Source of the DNA: Salinibacterium xinjiangense | Lineage (GTDB): Bacteria > Actinomycetota > Actinomycetes > Actinomycetales > Microbacteriaceae | DNA length: 64,000 nucleotides | Reading direction: 5' to 3' | NCBI RefSeq assembly: GCF_014645015.1 | Contig: NZ_BMLC01000003.1 | Coordinates: 245,109-309,108, forward strand | In this document: piece by piece, positions 25,009 through 33,614 of the stretch | Numbering within the stretch: position 1 is the first letter of the stretch | Layout: each line of letters begins with the position of its first letter | Position numbers and translations under genes: made by a program | The notes under the pieces: generated by a model | The model's input: only the letters and a program-made list of their open reading frames with translations | What the model was told of the DNA's origin: nothing | Databases searched by the model: none

Positions 25009-25929
25009 ATGAGTCGTCGCGTCGAGTACAGCCAGTTCGGTGGGCCTGAAGTTCTCCACATCGTCGAGGTGCCGCCGCCTCACCCTGCGCAGGGTGAGGT
25101 GCGCGTCAAGGTGCTCGCTGCCGGGATTAATCCTTTCGATGCGAAGGTATTCCAGGGTTTGCCCACGTCGTCGAAGCAGGATGTGACGTTTCCGGTAGGC
25201 AACGGCGCCGACTTCGCGGGAGTCATCGACGAGGCCGGCGATGGAGTCACGGGTTTCGACGTGGGCGATTACGTCATGGGCGGGCTCGCGTTCTCTTCGC
25301 AGGCAGATTTCGTGATCATCGCTGCCGACAAACTCATCGCCACCCCCGATGGCCTGACGGTCGAGCAGGCCGGATCCCTCAACACCGTGGGTCGCACCGC
25401 ATGGGCGAGTGTGCGGTCGCTCGAACTGGGCGAGCATGACGTGGTGCTCGTCAGTGCGGCCGCGGGCGGGGTCGGTGCCATCGCGGTCCAACTCGCGAAG
25501 CGTGCTGGCGCAACCGTTATCGGCTCGGCATCGGCGTCGAACCACGACTACCTGCGGTCCCTGGGCGTGATTCCGGTGGAGTACGGCGACGGCATGACCG
25601 ATGCGGTTCGTGCGGTTGCCCCGGCGGGGATCACGGCAGCCCTGGACAATTTCGGTCACGGTTTCGTCGAGGTCGCCATGGCGCTCGGTGCCCCGGCGGC
25701 CCGTATCAACACCGTCGCCGACTACGAGGCACCTGAGAAATACGGAGTCGGCGCGGTGGGTGCGGCGGCGACCACCCTCGCTGACCTGCAAGAAATCGCC
25801 GAACTGGCGGCGGGCGGCGTCATCGAGGTGGAGATCGATTCAGTTTTCCCGCTCGAGCGGGCGAGCGAGGCATACACGCGGCTGCTCAAGGGCCACCTTC
25901 GCGGCAAGATAGTGCTGGTCACGCAGTAG
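25009..25929 (+). CDS. NADPH:quinone oxidoreductase-like MDR protein
   Basis: A 306-residue zinc-independent medium-chain dehydrogenase. The GroES-like half reads FGGPEVLHIVEVPPPHPAQG and GADFAGVIDEAGDGVTGFDV. The Rossmann half has LVSAAAGGVGAIAVQLAKRA, the NADPH loop. KGHLRGKIVLV is the usual C-terminal end. No zinc-ligand set is seen. It should reduce quinones or enones by one or two electrons. It lies directly after a PPOX gene and is followed by a tandem repeat that overlaps the end of the convergent membrane gene. Confidence 0.88.
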   Translation: MSRRVEYSQFGGPEVLHIVEVPPPHPAQGEVRVKVLAAGINPFDAKVFQGLPTSSKQDVTFPVGNGADFAGVIDEAGDGVTGFDVGDYVMGGLAFSSQADFVIIAADKLIATPDGLTVEQAGSLNTVGRTAWASVRSLELGEHDVVLVSAAAGGVGAIAVQLAKRAGATVIGSASASNHDYLRSLGVIPVEYGDGMTDAVRAVAPAGITAALDNFGHGFVEVAMALGAPAARINTVADYEAPEKYGVGAVGAAATTLADLQEIAELAAGGVIEVEIDSVFPLERASEAYTRLLKGHLRGKIVLVTQ

Positions 25930-25937
25930 CCACGCGT

Positions 25938-25997
25938 CTAGGTACTGGCGCAGGTGCCTAGGCAGTAGCGCAGGCGCCTAGGCAGTAGCGACAGAGA
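25938..25997. repeat. 20-bp tandem repeat, three copies
   Basis: Units start at 25938, 25958 and 25978, each beginning CTAGG(T/C)A. The third unit contains the stop codon and last codons of the minus-strand membrane gene, so the first two look like duplications of that gene's 3' end. Confidence 0.85.
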
Positions 25998-26337
25998 CTG
26001 CGAGCACGACGCCCCCCACCAGGGCTACGACGCCGATGACGGATGCGATCGCGGACCACACCAGGCCGAGTCGAAGGTTTCGCCTGAATGAGAATGTGGC
26101 CGTGATGGCGGTCAGCGCCAGGAAAACGAAGCCGATGATGGCGCTCAGGGTGAAGAACACGATGGCGATTGCACGCCCGGAACCGGGTTGCGTCGCCCCG
26201 ATGCTGACGGCCCACAGAATGATCACCCAGCTTCCGGCGATCACAGACAGCACGAAGGACGCTATTCCCAGGCCTACGCCACGACGGATGCGGATGGGGG
26301 AGCGTTCGGCCGCGGTGACGATGATCGTTTCACTCAT
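25978..26337 (-). CDS. Small membrane protein of unknown function
   Basis: A 119-residue protein with about three hydrophobic helices (VGLGIASFVLSVIAGSWVII, AIAIVFFTLSAIIGFVFLAL and GLVWSAIASVIGVVALVGGV). The N-terminal 20 residues are polar and basic (SPIRIRRG). It resembles DUF4190-like membrane proteins in layout only, and I do not assign a function. Its 3' end, including the TAG, has been copied twice as a 20-bp tandem repeat. Confidence 0.65.
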   Translation of the reverse strand: MSETIIVTAAERSPIRIRRGVGLGIASFVLSVIAGSWVIILWAVSIGATQPGSGRAIAIVFFTLSAIIGFVFLALTAITATFSFRRNLRLGLVWSAIASVIGVVALVGGVVLAVSVATA

Positions 26338-26394
26338 GTGGCCAGCTTAAACGTGGTGCCTGTGGCGGCACCCCGAAACTTTCTTGAATTCGTG

Positions 26395-26426
26395 CATCCA
26401 AACGGGTCCCCTCGGGAGAACTACTA
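26395..26426 (+). promoter_or_regulatory. Candidate SigK-type ECF promoter
   Basis: CATCCAAA and, 18 bases later, CTACTA lie 40-70 bases before the DUF4397 gene. From general knowledge, SigK (ECF19-type) promoters have a CATCC-type -35. An ECF sigma and RskA-like anti-sigma are encoded in the same cluster, so autoregulation is plausible but unproved. Confidence 0.35.
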
Positions 26427-26466
26427 AGTGTCAGGCGAATTACGTCAGACGACGAGAGGATAAAAA

Positions 26467-27291
26467 GTGCGAAACAAAATTGTTGCGGGCGCCGCGATCG
26501 GCGTTTTCGCTGCCGTGGGCGTGGCGATGCCCGCCCAGGCAATCTCAGCCACTACCGCCGACCTTTACGTGCTCCACGCTGTTCCTGACCTTCCCGTCGA
26601 CGTCTACGTCAACGGCGCGCTGACGCTCGACGACTTCCAACCCGGTGACCTTGCCGGGCCGCTCGACCTGCCCGCCGGTGTTTACACTGTCGCGATCACC
26701 GCCGCGGACGCTGCCGACGACTCCGCCCCCGCCATCGGGCCGATCGACCTCACCCTCGCGGCGGGCACGAGCTACACGGCCGTGGCTCACCTGGCAGAGG
26801 ACGGCACACCCACGGCGACCCTGTTTACCAACGACCTGACCACGATTCCAGCGGGTGAGGGCAAACTGACGGTGCGTCACACGGCAGCTGCTCCCGCTGT
26901 CGACGTGCTGGCCAACGGCGCTGCAGCGTTCACCAACCTGACCAACCCGAACGAGGTGAAGGCCAACCTTCCCGTCGGGACCATCTCCGCTGCGGTCGCC
27001 CTCACAGGCACGACCGAGCCCGTCATCGGCCCGGCTGATGTTGCGATCGCAGAGGGTGTGAACACCATCGTCTACGCGTGGGGCAGCGCGGAGGACGGCA
27101 ACCTCGACCTCGCGATCCAGACGATTGGTGGCCTTCACTCGGCCCCCCGTGGAGTCGACGCCGGTTCAGCCGGGTTCGCAGCAGACCCTGACCCGGGCAT
27201 GATCGCCTGGTCGATCGCCGGTCTCGCCGTATTGCTCGCCGCCGCCGGATTCTCGGTTGCGCGCGCACGCGCTGGTCGCCGATCCAACTGA
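26467..27291 (+). CDS. Secreted DUF4397 protein with C-terminal membrane anchor
   Basis: A 274-residue surface protein. A signal peptide (IVAGAAIGVFAAVGVAMPAQA) precedes two DUF4397-type beta domains: YVLHAVPDLPVDVYVNGALT, and LTVRHTAAAPAVDVLANGAA. A C-terminal transmembrane helix (MIAWSIAGLAVLLAAAGFSV) ends in a positive tail (RARAGRRSN). No classic LPxTG motif is visible, only a PDPG-containing region just before the helix. GAGAGGA-like sequence precedes the GTG start. It is the first gene of the cluster with sortase, ECF sigma and anti-sigma. In mycobacteria SigK controls the secreted MPT70/83 proteins; this could be the analogous target. Confidence 0.82.
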   Translation: MRNKIVAGAAIGVFAAVGVAMPAQAISATTADLYVLHAVPDLPVDVYVNGALTLDDFQPGDLAGPLDLPAGVYTVAITAADAADDSAPAIGPIDLTLAAGTSYTAVAHLAEDGTPTATLFTNDLTTIPAGEGKLTVRHTAAAPAVDVLANGAAAFTNLTNPNEVKANLPVGTISAAVALTGTTEPVIGPADVAIAEGVNTIVYAWGSAEDGNLDLAIQTIGGLHSAPRGVDAGSAGFAADPDPGMIAWSIAGLAVLLAAAGFSVARARAGRRSN

Positions 27292-27329
27292 TCACCTCTG
27301 GATCACAGCTGAAGGCGAGGGGGAGCATC

Positions 27330-27965
27330 ATGAAGGTCCGAGTCATCGCGGCCACCGTCATGGTGCTCCTCCTGGCCGGTTGCTCCAGTGCTCCGGCCAG
27401 GCTCGCGCCGTCTCCGGCCGCGACTCCGACGGCAACTTCGGCAGCAACTCCGAAGCCGGCCCCGACGGCAGTGATCGATGTTCCTGTGCAGAGTTCGGAG
27501 TTGACTGCGCCGGTTGCCACCGTTCCTCCGGTCCGCATCCGGGTGCCGTCGGTGCAGATCGATATACCTGTCGGTCCGGTCGGCGTGGGAGACGATGGGC
27601 TCATGGAGATCCCGTTCGATATTCGCACAGCCGGGTGGTACCAGTACGGTCCTGCGCCCGAGAGTGCAACCGGTTCGACGGTGATCACCGCTCATGTGGA
27701 TTCGTTCGAGCAGGGTCTTGGCCCCTTCGCCTACCTCAAGGAGTTGTCTGCGGGCGCTGAGGTCATCGTGACCGCGGCTGATGGCGCCGACTATCGCTAC
27801 ATCGTCGAATCGGTGCAGAATGTGGAGAAAAAGCAGCTTCCGCTGGACCAGGTGTTCGACCGGGATGGTGCTCCGCGTCTCGTTCTGATTACCTGTGGCG
27901 GGCAATTCGATGAGAACGTGCTCAACTACTCCGATAACATCGTCGTCATCGCAAACCCGGCCTGA
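27330..27965 (+). CDS. Class F-like sortase, lipoprotein
   Basis: A 211-residue protein. VLLLAGCSS is a lipobox, followed by a Thr/Ala/Pro-rich linker and a sortase barrel from about residue 70 (VRIRVPSVQIDIPVG). The catalytic histidine is in VITAHVDS and the cysteine in LITCGGQFD. Class F sortases usually have Arg a few residues later (YRDN); here the segment reads NYSDNIVVIA, so the catalytic Arg may be missing or supplied elsewhere. It would attach or process surface proteins, possibly the DUF4397 protein upstream. Its stop codon lies in a 17-bp tandem repeat. Confidence 0.83.
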   Translation: MKVRVIAATVMVLLLAGCSSAPARLAPSPAATPTATSAATPKPAPTAVIDVPVQSSELTAPVATVPPVRIRVPSVQIDIPVGPVGVGDDGLMEIPFDIRTAGWYQYGPAPESATGSTVITAHVDSFEQGLGPFAYLKELSAGAEVIVTAADGADYRYIVESVQNVEKKQLPLDQVFDRDGAPRLVLITCGGQFDENVLNYSDNIVVIANPA

Positions 27966-27991
27966 TTGTGACGACGGCCTGATCGTGACAC
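27958..27991. repeat. 17-bp tandem repeat over the sortase stop codon
   Basis: Two adjacent 17-base units beginning CGGCCTGAT; the first includes the TGA stop of the sortase gene and the second repeats it downstream. Confidence 0.75.
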
Positions 27992-28002
27992 CTGGAGGGG
28001 TG

Positions 28003-28569
28003 ATGGCAGCCCTCGACGCCGAGGATGAAGCCGTGCTGGCCAGCGCGTTCGTGGCCGGCGACGAGAAGGCGCTCTTCACGGTCTACACGCGGTGGTCACC
28101 GCTTGTCTACACGCTGGCACTTCGTTCTCTCGGGGATGTGGGAGATGCGGAGGATGTCACTCAGAAGACGTTCGTCGCGGCCTGGACCTCCCGCACAGGT
28201 TTTGATCCGTCTCGGTCCCGATTGCCGTCATGGCTCGTGGGGATCACGAAAAATAAAATCGCCGACACCCACAATGCCCGTGCCCGTATCCGGCGACTCC
28301 AGCAGGAGCTCGCCGCCACATCTTTCGCTGGCGTGCAGATGACCGGAGAAATCGATTTGGCAGATACGCTGCTGGTCGCTGACGAAATTGCTCGACTGGA
28401 TCCGGATGCCCAGCAGGTGATGAGGCTCGCCTTTTTCGACGACCTCACACACCTCCAAATCGCCGACCGCCTCGAACTACCTCTAGGAACTGTCAAAAGT
28501 CATATCCGACGCAGCCTGCAGAAGATGCGAACCCGATTGGAGGCGACGTATGCGACACCTGGATCCTGA
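28003..28569 (+). CDS. ECF sigma factor, SigK-like
   Basis: A 188-residue group-4 sigma factor. Region 2 reads YTRWSPLVYTLALRSLGDVG, then DAEDVTQKTFVAAW, the -10 recognition helix. Region 4 is ARLDPDAQQVMRLAFFDDLT with LELPLGTVKSHIRRSLQKMR, the -35 helix-turn-helix. GGAGGGG sits just before the ATG at 28003, favouring this start over longer in-frame ones. Its end overlaps the anti-sigma gene by 20 bases. Pairing with an RskA-like membrane anti-sigma points to SigK or a close ECF relative. Confidence 0.85.
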   Translation: MAALDAEDEAVLASAFVAGDEKALFTVYTRWSPLVYTLALRSLGDVGDAEDVTQKTFVAAWTSRTGFDPSRSRLPSWLVGITKNKIADTHNARARIRRLQQELAATSFAGVQMTGEIDLADTLLVADEIARLDPDAQQVMRLAFFDDLTHLQIADRLELPLGTVKSHIRRSLQKMRTRLEATYATPGS

Positions 28570-29254
28570 CACGCTTGCGCTGCTGGCCCTCGGCGAGCAC
28601 GTCGATTCGCCTGACGACCGCGCTCACATCGATAGTTGTGACGACTGCCGAGGCGAGCTCGTCAACCTGCAGCACACTGCGCTGGTCGCGCGATCGACCC
28701 TGGATTCCGGTGAGCTCGTCGACCCTCCAGAGCGGGTGTGGTCGCGCATCAGTGAGGAGCTCTCCCTCGGCTCGGGCGTGCCATCGAATCCTGCTCGGGT
28801 AATGGCCCTGGCACATCGACGCAGTCGACGCCTGACCCCGCTGCTGGCCGCCGCAGCCGCGGTTGTGTTGGTTCTCGGGGGAGTGGGTGCCGCGTGGATT
28901 GCGTTGCAGCCCCTGCCGGTCACCGTATTGGCCAGCGCACAGCTCGACGCATTTCCGGGTTGGCCTGGCTCGAGTGGCGAAGCCATCGTGGAGCGGCAGC
29001 CCGGGGGTGCCAGGGTGATCGAATTGTCGCTGGATACCCCCGATACTCCCGATGGATACCACGAGGTATGGCTGATCACCTCAGACGCGAGCGAGCTCGT
29101 GAGTCTCGGTGTGGTGCGTGGATCGGCCGGGACTGTCACGGTGCCGGACGGGCTCGACCTGTCGAAATACGACCTCGTCGACGTCTCGGCTGAACCATTC
29201 GACGGTGACCCTAATCATTCCGGCGACTCCATCATGCGCGGCCAGCTCGCCTGA
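28550..29254 (+). CDS. RskA-like transmembrane anti-sigma factor
   Basis: A 234-residue protein. The cytosolic N-terminus has a zinc anti-sigma motif, HIDSCDDC (HxxxCxxC). A single transmembrane helix follows (LTPLLAAAAAVVLVLGGVGA, about residues 95-115). The extracellular domain is the anti-sigma-K type, ending HSGDSIMRGQL. It should hold the preceding ECF sigma at the membrane until site-1 and site-2 proteolysis. Overlap with the sigma gene enforces paired synthesis. What triggers it is unknown. Confidence 0.87.
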   Translation: MRHLDPDTLALLALGEHVDSPDDRAHIDSCDDCRGELVNLQHTALVARSTLDSGELVDPPERVWSRISEELSLGSGVPSNPARVMALAHRRSRRLTPLLAAAAAVVLVLGGVGAAWIALQPLPVTVLASAQLDAFPGWPGSSGEAIVERQPGGARVIELSLDTPDTPDGYHEVWLITSDASELVSLGVVRGSAGTVTVPDGLDLSKYDLVDVSAEPFDGDPNHSGDSIMRGQLA

Positions 29255-29285
29255 GTAGGCCACTACGACGCGATACGATCCGGTT

Positions 29286-29687
29286 ATGCCAGCTTTCGAC
29301 CGCAACGACCTCGGTAAGGGTTCGCTGAATCAGTTTCGCGGCGTGCTCGTGCCCGTCAACTCGCGCATCCGCATCCGGCTTGCTGGCAGTAACCAGTTCC
29401 AGCAGGAGCTCAAAGACATCGTCGAGACCGGTGAGGCGCCCCTCACGACGGCGACTGCGCGTCGTACTCAGCAACAGGAGGGCGCAGATACCGAGATCGA
29501 GGTGCGCCTGTTTACTGGTTCACGCGTCAGCGGTCCCGTGGGGCTCGTGCCGCGGGGGCTCGAATCCGTCGTGGATGAGGCCCTGTCGAGGCTCGACATC
29601 AGCGGTCAGAACCAGCGCATCCCGGTCGAGGTCGTGCGCAAACGTGGTTTGTTCAGGGTTGAACTGCTCATCGGGCAGACGCGCTGA
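29286..29687 (+). CDS. Conserved-looking hypothetical protein
   Basis: A 133-residue soluble protein with no signal peptide or membrane helix. It is beta-rich in prediction by eye: FRGVLVPVNSRIRIRLAGSN, then DTEIEVRLFTGSRVSGPVGL, then IPVEVVRKRGLFRVELLIG, with a Gln/Thr-rich middle (TARRTQQQEGAD). I recognise no family. Codon use is as for the neighbours and the frame is intact, so it is probably a real gene. It follows the anti-sigma gene by 31 bases and may be in that operon. Confidence 0.6.
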   Translation: MPAFDRNDLGKGSLNQFRGVLVPVNSRIRIRLAGSNQFQQELKDIVETGEAPLTTATARRTQQQEGADTEIEVRLFTGSRVSGPVGLVPRGLESVVDEALSRLDISGQNQRIPVEVVRKRGLFRVELLIGQTR

Positions 29688-30099
29688 TCCCGACATGCAC
29701 CGGCTTCGGGCCGCGGTGGCGCGATAAGACCGCGCGGTGACCCGGTGCTCTGGCACGGGTAAGCGTCATCTGGGTTCCATGCCACTCGCCGATCACGATG
29801 GTTACCCGCTCGTGTCTGAGACCCGGTGGCCAGTCGTGTTGCACGACCGGCCACCTGGATCGACCGGCCCCCGCCGGTCTCTCTCGAAAGGCGGACCCGA
29901 TTATGCCGCCGCGAGAATTCCCCAGTCGTGCCAGGCACCGTAGCCTGCCACTGTGTTCCTCTGTACTAGGACTTCGCCACGGACCTCTTTGCGGTTTGTG
30001 CCCCCTTCGGGGGGCAGGAGGGCAGGGGGCATGAGGGCAGGAAGTAGGGCGGTAGCGACGGTGACGTGCTGGGCGGCCACTCGAGTGCGACACTGAGGT
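29688..30099. other. Non-coding stretch, possible degraded coding sequence
   Basis: No intact gene is supported. The minus strand has a short run reading LRHERVTIVIGEWHGTQMTL that resembles the end of an IS481-type transposase, but the similarity is too weak to call. Near 29998-30016 is a GC-rich inverted pair (CCCCCTTCGGGGGG). Confidence 0.4.
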
Positions 30100-30807
30100 A
30101 TGCGTGAAAGCATCCGCGGCGTTGCAGTAGTGGTGGCATCCGGAGCGCTCGCTGCCGTTTTATTGGCAGGATGCACGACCGCCGTTGCCGTTCCACCCGA
30201 CGCCACAGATGCCGAGGTCGACGCGTATGTCGCGAGCCAGCTCGAACCGTATTGGCAGAACATCCTGGCCAGCAGCGCCCGTGCCGACGGAAGTGCCGAC
30301 GGGATTGCCGATGAGCTTGACGTCGCCACAGTGGCGTTCACCACCCCGGACACCTGGTCGACGGTGCAGACCAGCTGCCTCCAGGCGGCAGGTCTACAAG
30401 CGAGGGAGATCAGCGGCGGCTTCACCATCGATGACCCTGGCAATCTCGACGCGACGGCGGTCTCGCTGGCGCAGTGGACCTGCCTTCGCCAATACCCCGT
30501 CGACCCGCGTATCGTCGGATTCCTGAGTGATGCGCAGGTGATGTTCATGTACGACGACTTCACGGCGCGGCTGCGCCCCTGCGTCGCGGCGCTGGGGTTC
30601 GATGTGTCACCGCCGCCTGCTCGCGGCCAGTACCTTCGCCTGGTGAGGGAGGGGTCATCGTGGAGCCCGTACTCGAGGGCCGATGGCGAACTCGTAGCCC
30701 AATCACCGCAACAGTGGGCGTTCCTGAACGGGAAATGTCCGCCCCTGCCAGACGACCCGTTCGGGTCATACCGGCCAGATGAATCCCGAACTGGCGTCGC
30801 ACACTAG
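30100..30807 (+). CDS. Lipoprotein of unknown function
   Basis: A 235-residue exported protein. VVVASGALAAVLLAGCTT is a signal peptide with lipobox LAGC. The mature part has four more cysteines (TSCLQ, WTCLRQYP, RPCVAALG and GKCPPLPDD), spaced as if two disulfides form. No known domain is recognised. It precedes pnp and is separated from it by a 317-base leader, so it is probably a separate unit. Confidence 0.7.
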   Translation: MRESIRGVAVVVASGALAAVLLAGCTTAVAVPPDATDAEVDAYVASQLEPYWQNILASSARADGSADGIADELDVATVAFTTPDTWSTVQTSCLQAAGLQAREISGGFTIDDPGNLDATAVSLAQWTCLRQYPVDPRIVGFLSDAQVMFMYDDFTARLRPCVAALGFDVSPPPARGQYLRLVREGSSWSPYSRADGELVAQSPQQWAFLNGKCPPLPDDPFGSYRPDESRTGVAH

Positions 30808-31124
30808 ACGCCTATGGCCCCCGACACGCCGCTACTGGTACCATGGAGGCTGTTATGTGCGGAACTCCGTAGCATGGCAACCGGAGCAGGCTGGCAAGAA
30901 GCTGGTCAACGGTGGTGAATTACTGGATGAGATTCGAGTCTCGAATCTGCCAGTGACTTTCTACTGCTGGCCAGAGCAGCGCCCACCCTTGGGTGCATTG
31001 CCAAAGCGTCTTTCAGACATGTCACGGCGCCCCTTTCTGCCCGCTCCCGCTCTTGCGTTCCAATAAACGCCGATGAGTCGCCGGTCACACGGGCCCGCGA
31101 CATTAAACAAAGGAGAAGCCCCCC
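30808..31124. promoter_or_regulatory. pnp upstream region with palindrome
   Basis: No gene is seen. A perfect palindrome with 8-base arms AGATTCGA and TCGAATCT around GTC lies at 30930-30948. AAAGGAG, nine bases before the TTG, is the pnp ribosome binding site. The length suggests an untranslated leader; PNPase leaders in other bacteria mediate autoregulation, which is inferred only. Confidence 0.45.
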
Positions 31125-33434
31125 TTGGAGGGTCCAGAAATCACTTCAGCCGAAGCCGTTCTCGATAACGGTAAATTCGGCACACGCACTGTTCGATTCG
31201 AAACCGGGCGACTCGCCCAGCAGGCACAGGGTGCCGTCGCTGCGTACCTCGACGAAGACACCATGATCCTGTCAGCCACGAGCGCAGGAAAGCACCCGCG
31301 CGAAGGGTTCGACTTCTTCCCGCTCACGGTCGACGTTGAAGAACGTTCATACGCCGCTGGCAAGATCCCCGGCAGCTTCTTCCGTCGCGAGGGTCGCCCA
31401 TCGACGGAAGCCATCCTGGTCTGCCGTCTGATCGACCGCCCACTGCGACCGACCTTCGTCGAAGGCCTGCGCAATGAGGTCCAGATCGTCATCACCGTGT
31501 TGTCGATTGCTCCGGACGAGTTCTACGACGCGCTGGCCATCAACGCAGCGTCGCTGAGCACGCAGATCTCCGGCCTTCCGTTCTACGGACCAGTCGGTGG
31601 CATTCGTCTAGCCCTCATCTCGGCTCCCGGTGGGGACAACCAGTGGGTCGCATTCCCGAAGCACAGCCAGCTCGCTGACGCCGTCTTCGACCTGACTGTT
31701 GCCGGCCGCCTCGTCACCGACGAGAACGGCAACGAAGACATCGCCATCATGATGGTGGAAGCCGAAGCGACCGAAGGTAGCTGGGAGCTCATCAAGGCTG
31801 GTGCAACGAAGCCGGATGAGGCCGTCGTCGCCCAGGGCCTCGAGGCATCCAAGCCGTTCCTCACGCAGCTCATCAAGGCGCAGCAGCAGCTCGCATCGAC
31901 CGCGGCCAAGCCCATCAAGGACTTCCCGCTGTTCCCGCCGTACCAGCAATCCACCTACGATTCCGTTGCCGGTCTCGCCTGGGAAGACCTCAAGGGCGTT
32001 TACCAGATCGCAGACAAGATCGAGCGCCAGAACGCTGACGACCAGCTGAAGGATCGCGTCAAGGGTCACATCGCGTCCGAGGTTGACGCCGAGAGGCTGC
32101 CGGCATCCGCCAACGCCGAGGTGTCAGCGGCGTACAAGAGTGTCTCGAAGAAGGTCATGCGTAACCGCGTGCTCACCGAGGGCATCCGCATCGATGGCCG
32201 TGGACTGACCGACATTCGTGCGCTCGACGCCGAGGTGCAGGTCATCCCGCGCGTTCACGGTTCGGCGATCTTCCAGCGCGGTGAGACCCAGATCCTGGGT
32301 GTCACCACGCTGAACATGCTCAAGATGGAGCAGCAGATCGACTCGCTGAACCCCGTCACGAAGAAGCGTTACCTCCACCACTACAACTTCCCGCCCTACT
32401 CGACCGGTGAGACCGGTCGTGTCGGTTCGCCGAAGCGTCGCGAGATCGGGCACGGCTTCCTCGCCGAGCGCGCACTCGTTCCCGTGCTTCCGTCGCGTGA
32501 AGACTTCCCCTATGCAATCCGCCAGGTGTCCGAGGCTCTCGGTTCCAACGGATCCACCTCGATGGGTTCTGTCTGCGCATCGACCCTGTCGCTGCTGAAC
32601 GCTGGTGTGCCGCTGCGCGCACCCGTCGCCGGTATCGCCATGGGCCTCATCTCCGACGACGTCGATGGTCAGGTCCGCTATGCGGCACTGACCGACATCC
32701 TCGGTGCTGAAGACGCGCTCGGCGACATGGACTTCAAGGTTGCAGGTACCTCGGAGTTCGTTACCGCGATCCAGCTCGACACGAAGCTCGCTGGCCTGCC
32801 GTCCTCTGTTCTGGATGGCGCGCTCAAGCAGGCGAAGGAGGCTCGCACCGCGATCCTCGCCGTCATCAACGCTGCGATCGATGCACCGGACGAGATGGCG
32901 CCCACCGCGCCTCGCGTCATCAGCGTCCAGATCCCGGTTGACAAGATCGGTGAGCTGATCGGCCCGAAGGGCAAGACGATCAACCAGATCCAGGATGACA
33001 CCGGAGCGGACATCTCGATCGAAGACAACGGAACCGTCTACATCGGTGCCGTGGACGGTCCGTCGGCCGAGGCCGCTCGTGCCGCGGTCAACGCGATCGC
33101 GAACCCACTGAACCCCGAGGTCGGCGAGAGGTTCCTCGGAACCGTCGTCAAGCTCGCGACGTTTGGTGCGTTCGTTTCGCTCACGCCCGGCAAGGATGGC
33201 CTGCTGCACATCAGCGAGGTTCGCAAGCTCGCCGGTGGCAAGCGTGTCGAGAACGTCGAAGATGTCCTCGCCGTCGGCCAGAAGATCCAGGTCGAGATCA
33301 CGAAGATCGATGACCGCGGAAAGCTTTCGCTTGCTCCCGTCGACGATGCTGGCGATTCTGTAGTCGCAGAGCCCGCTGACACCGACAGCTCAGCTGCCTC
33401 GTCAGCGGGTCCGGAAGCTCCCGCCGAGGGATAG
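31125..33434 (+). CDS. pnp: Polynucleotide phosphorylase / guanosine pentaphosphate synthetase
   Basis: A 769-residue 3'-5' phosphorolytic exoribonuclease acting as a trimer. The first RNase PH domain opens with [20 protein letters not shown], the second carries the active site in [20 protein letters not shown] and [23 protein letters not shown] domain ([20 protein letters not shown]) and S1 domain ([20 protein letters not shown]) follow, then an acidic Ser/Ala tail. It starts at TTG ([11 protein letters not shown]), as relatives do at this residue. Actinobacterial versions may also make pppGpp. A clear terminator follows. Confidence 0.97.
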   Translation: MEGPEITSAEAVLDNGKFGTRTVRFETGRLAQQAQGAVAAYLDEDTMILSATSAGKHPREGFDFFPLTVDVEERSYAAGKIPGSFFRREGRPSTEAILVCRLIDRPLRPTFVEGLRNEVQIVITVLSIAPDEFYDALAINAASLSTQISGLPFYGPVGGIRLALISAPGGDNQWVAFPKHSQLADAVFDLTVAGRLVTDENGNEDIAIMMVEAEATEGSWELIKAGATKPDEAVVAQGLEASKPFLTQLIKAQQQLASTAAKPIKDFPLFPPYQQSTYDSVAGLAWEDLKGVYQIADKIERQNADDQLKDRVKGHIASEVDAERLPASANAEVSAAYKSVSKKVMRNRVLTEGIRIDGRGLTDIRALDAEVQVIPRVHGSAIFQRGETQILGVTTLNMLKMEQQIDSLNPVTKKRYLHHYNFPPYSTGETGRVGSPKRREIGHGFLAERALVPVLPSREDFPYAIRQVSEALGSNGSTSMGSVCASTLSLLNAGVPLRAPVAGIAMGLISDDVDGQVRYAALTDILGAEDALGDMDFKVAGTSEFVTAIQLDTKLAGLPSSVLDGALKQAKEARTAILAVINAAIDAPDEMAPTAPRVISVQIPVDKIGELIGPKGKTINQIQDDTGADISIEDNGTVYIGAVDGPSAEAARAAVNAIANPLNPEVGERFLGTVVKLATFGAFVSLTPGKDGLLHISEVRKLAGGKRVENVEDVLAVGQKIQVEITKIDDRGKLSLAPVDDAGDSVVAEPADTDSSAASSAGPEAPAEG

Positions 33435-33487
33435 CAGCGGAATAGATCTGCGCGGGGCCTCTCGCCAGGCGCTCGCGTAAGACACTA

Positions 33488-33517
33488 GGGCCCATCCCTT
33501 CGGGGGTGGGCCCTTTT
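33488..33517 (+). terminator. pnp intrinsic terminator
   Basis: GGGCCCATCCC and GGGGTGGGCCC pair over a TTCG-type loop, ending in TTTT, 53 bases after the pnp stop. Confidence 0.92.
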
Positions 33518-33614
33518 GCAACCCGAATTCGCCACGGACGAATAACGATTTAGCTCGCGATATTTCGCGCACCCTCGGCCGGGAATACAGTGAGAAGGAC
33601 GTTCGGGAGGACGA

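Noticed and set aside
29688-30099. IS481-type transposase fragment
   Set aside because: One short minus-strand run looks similar, but frame and length do not allow a call without a database search.
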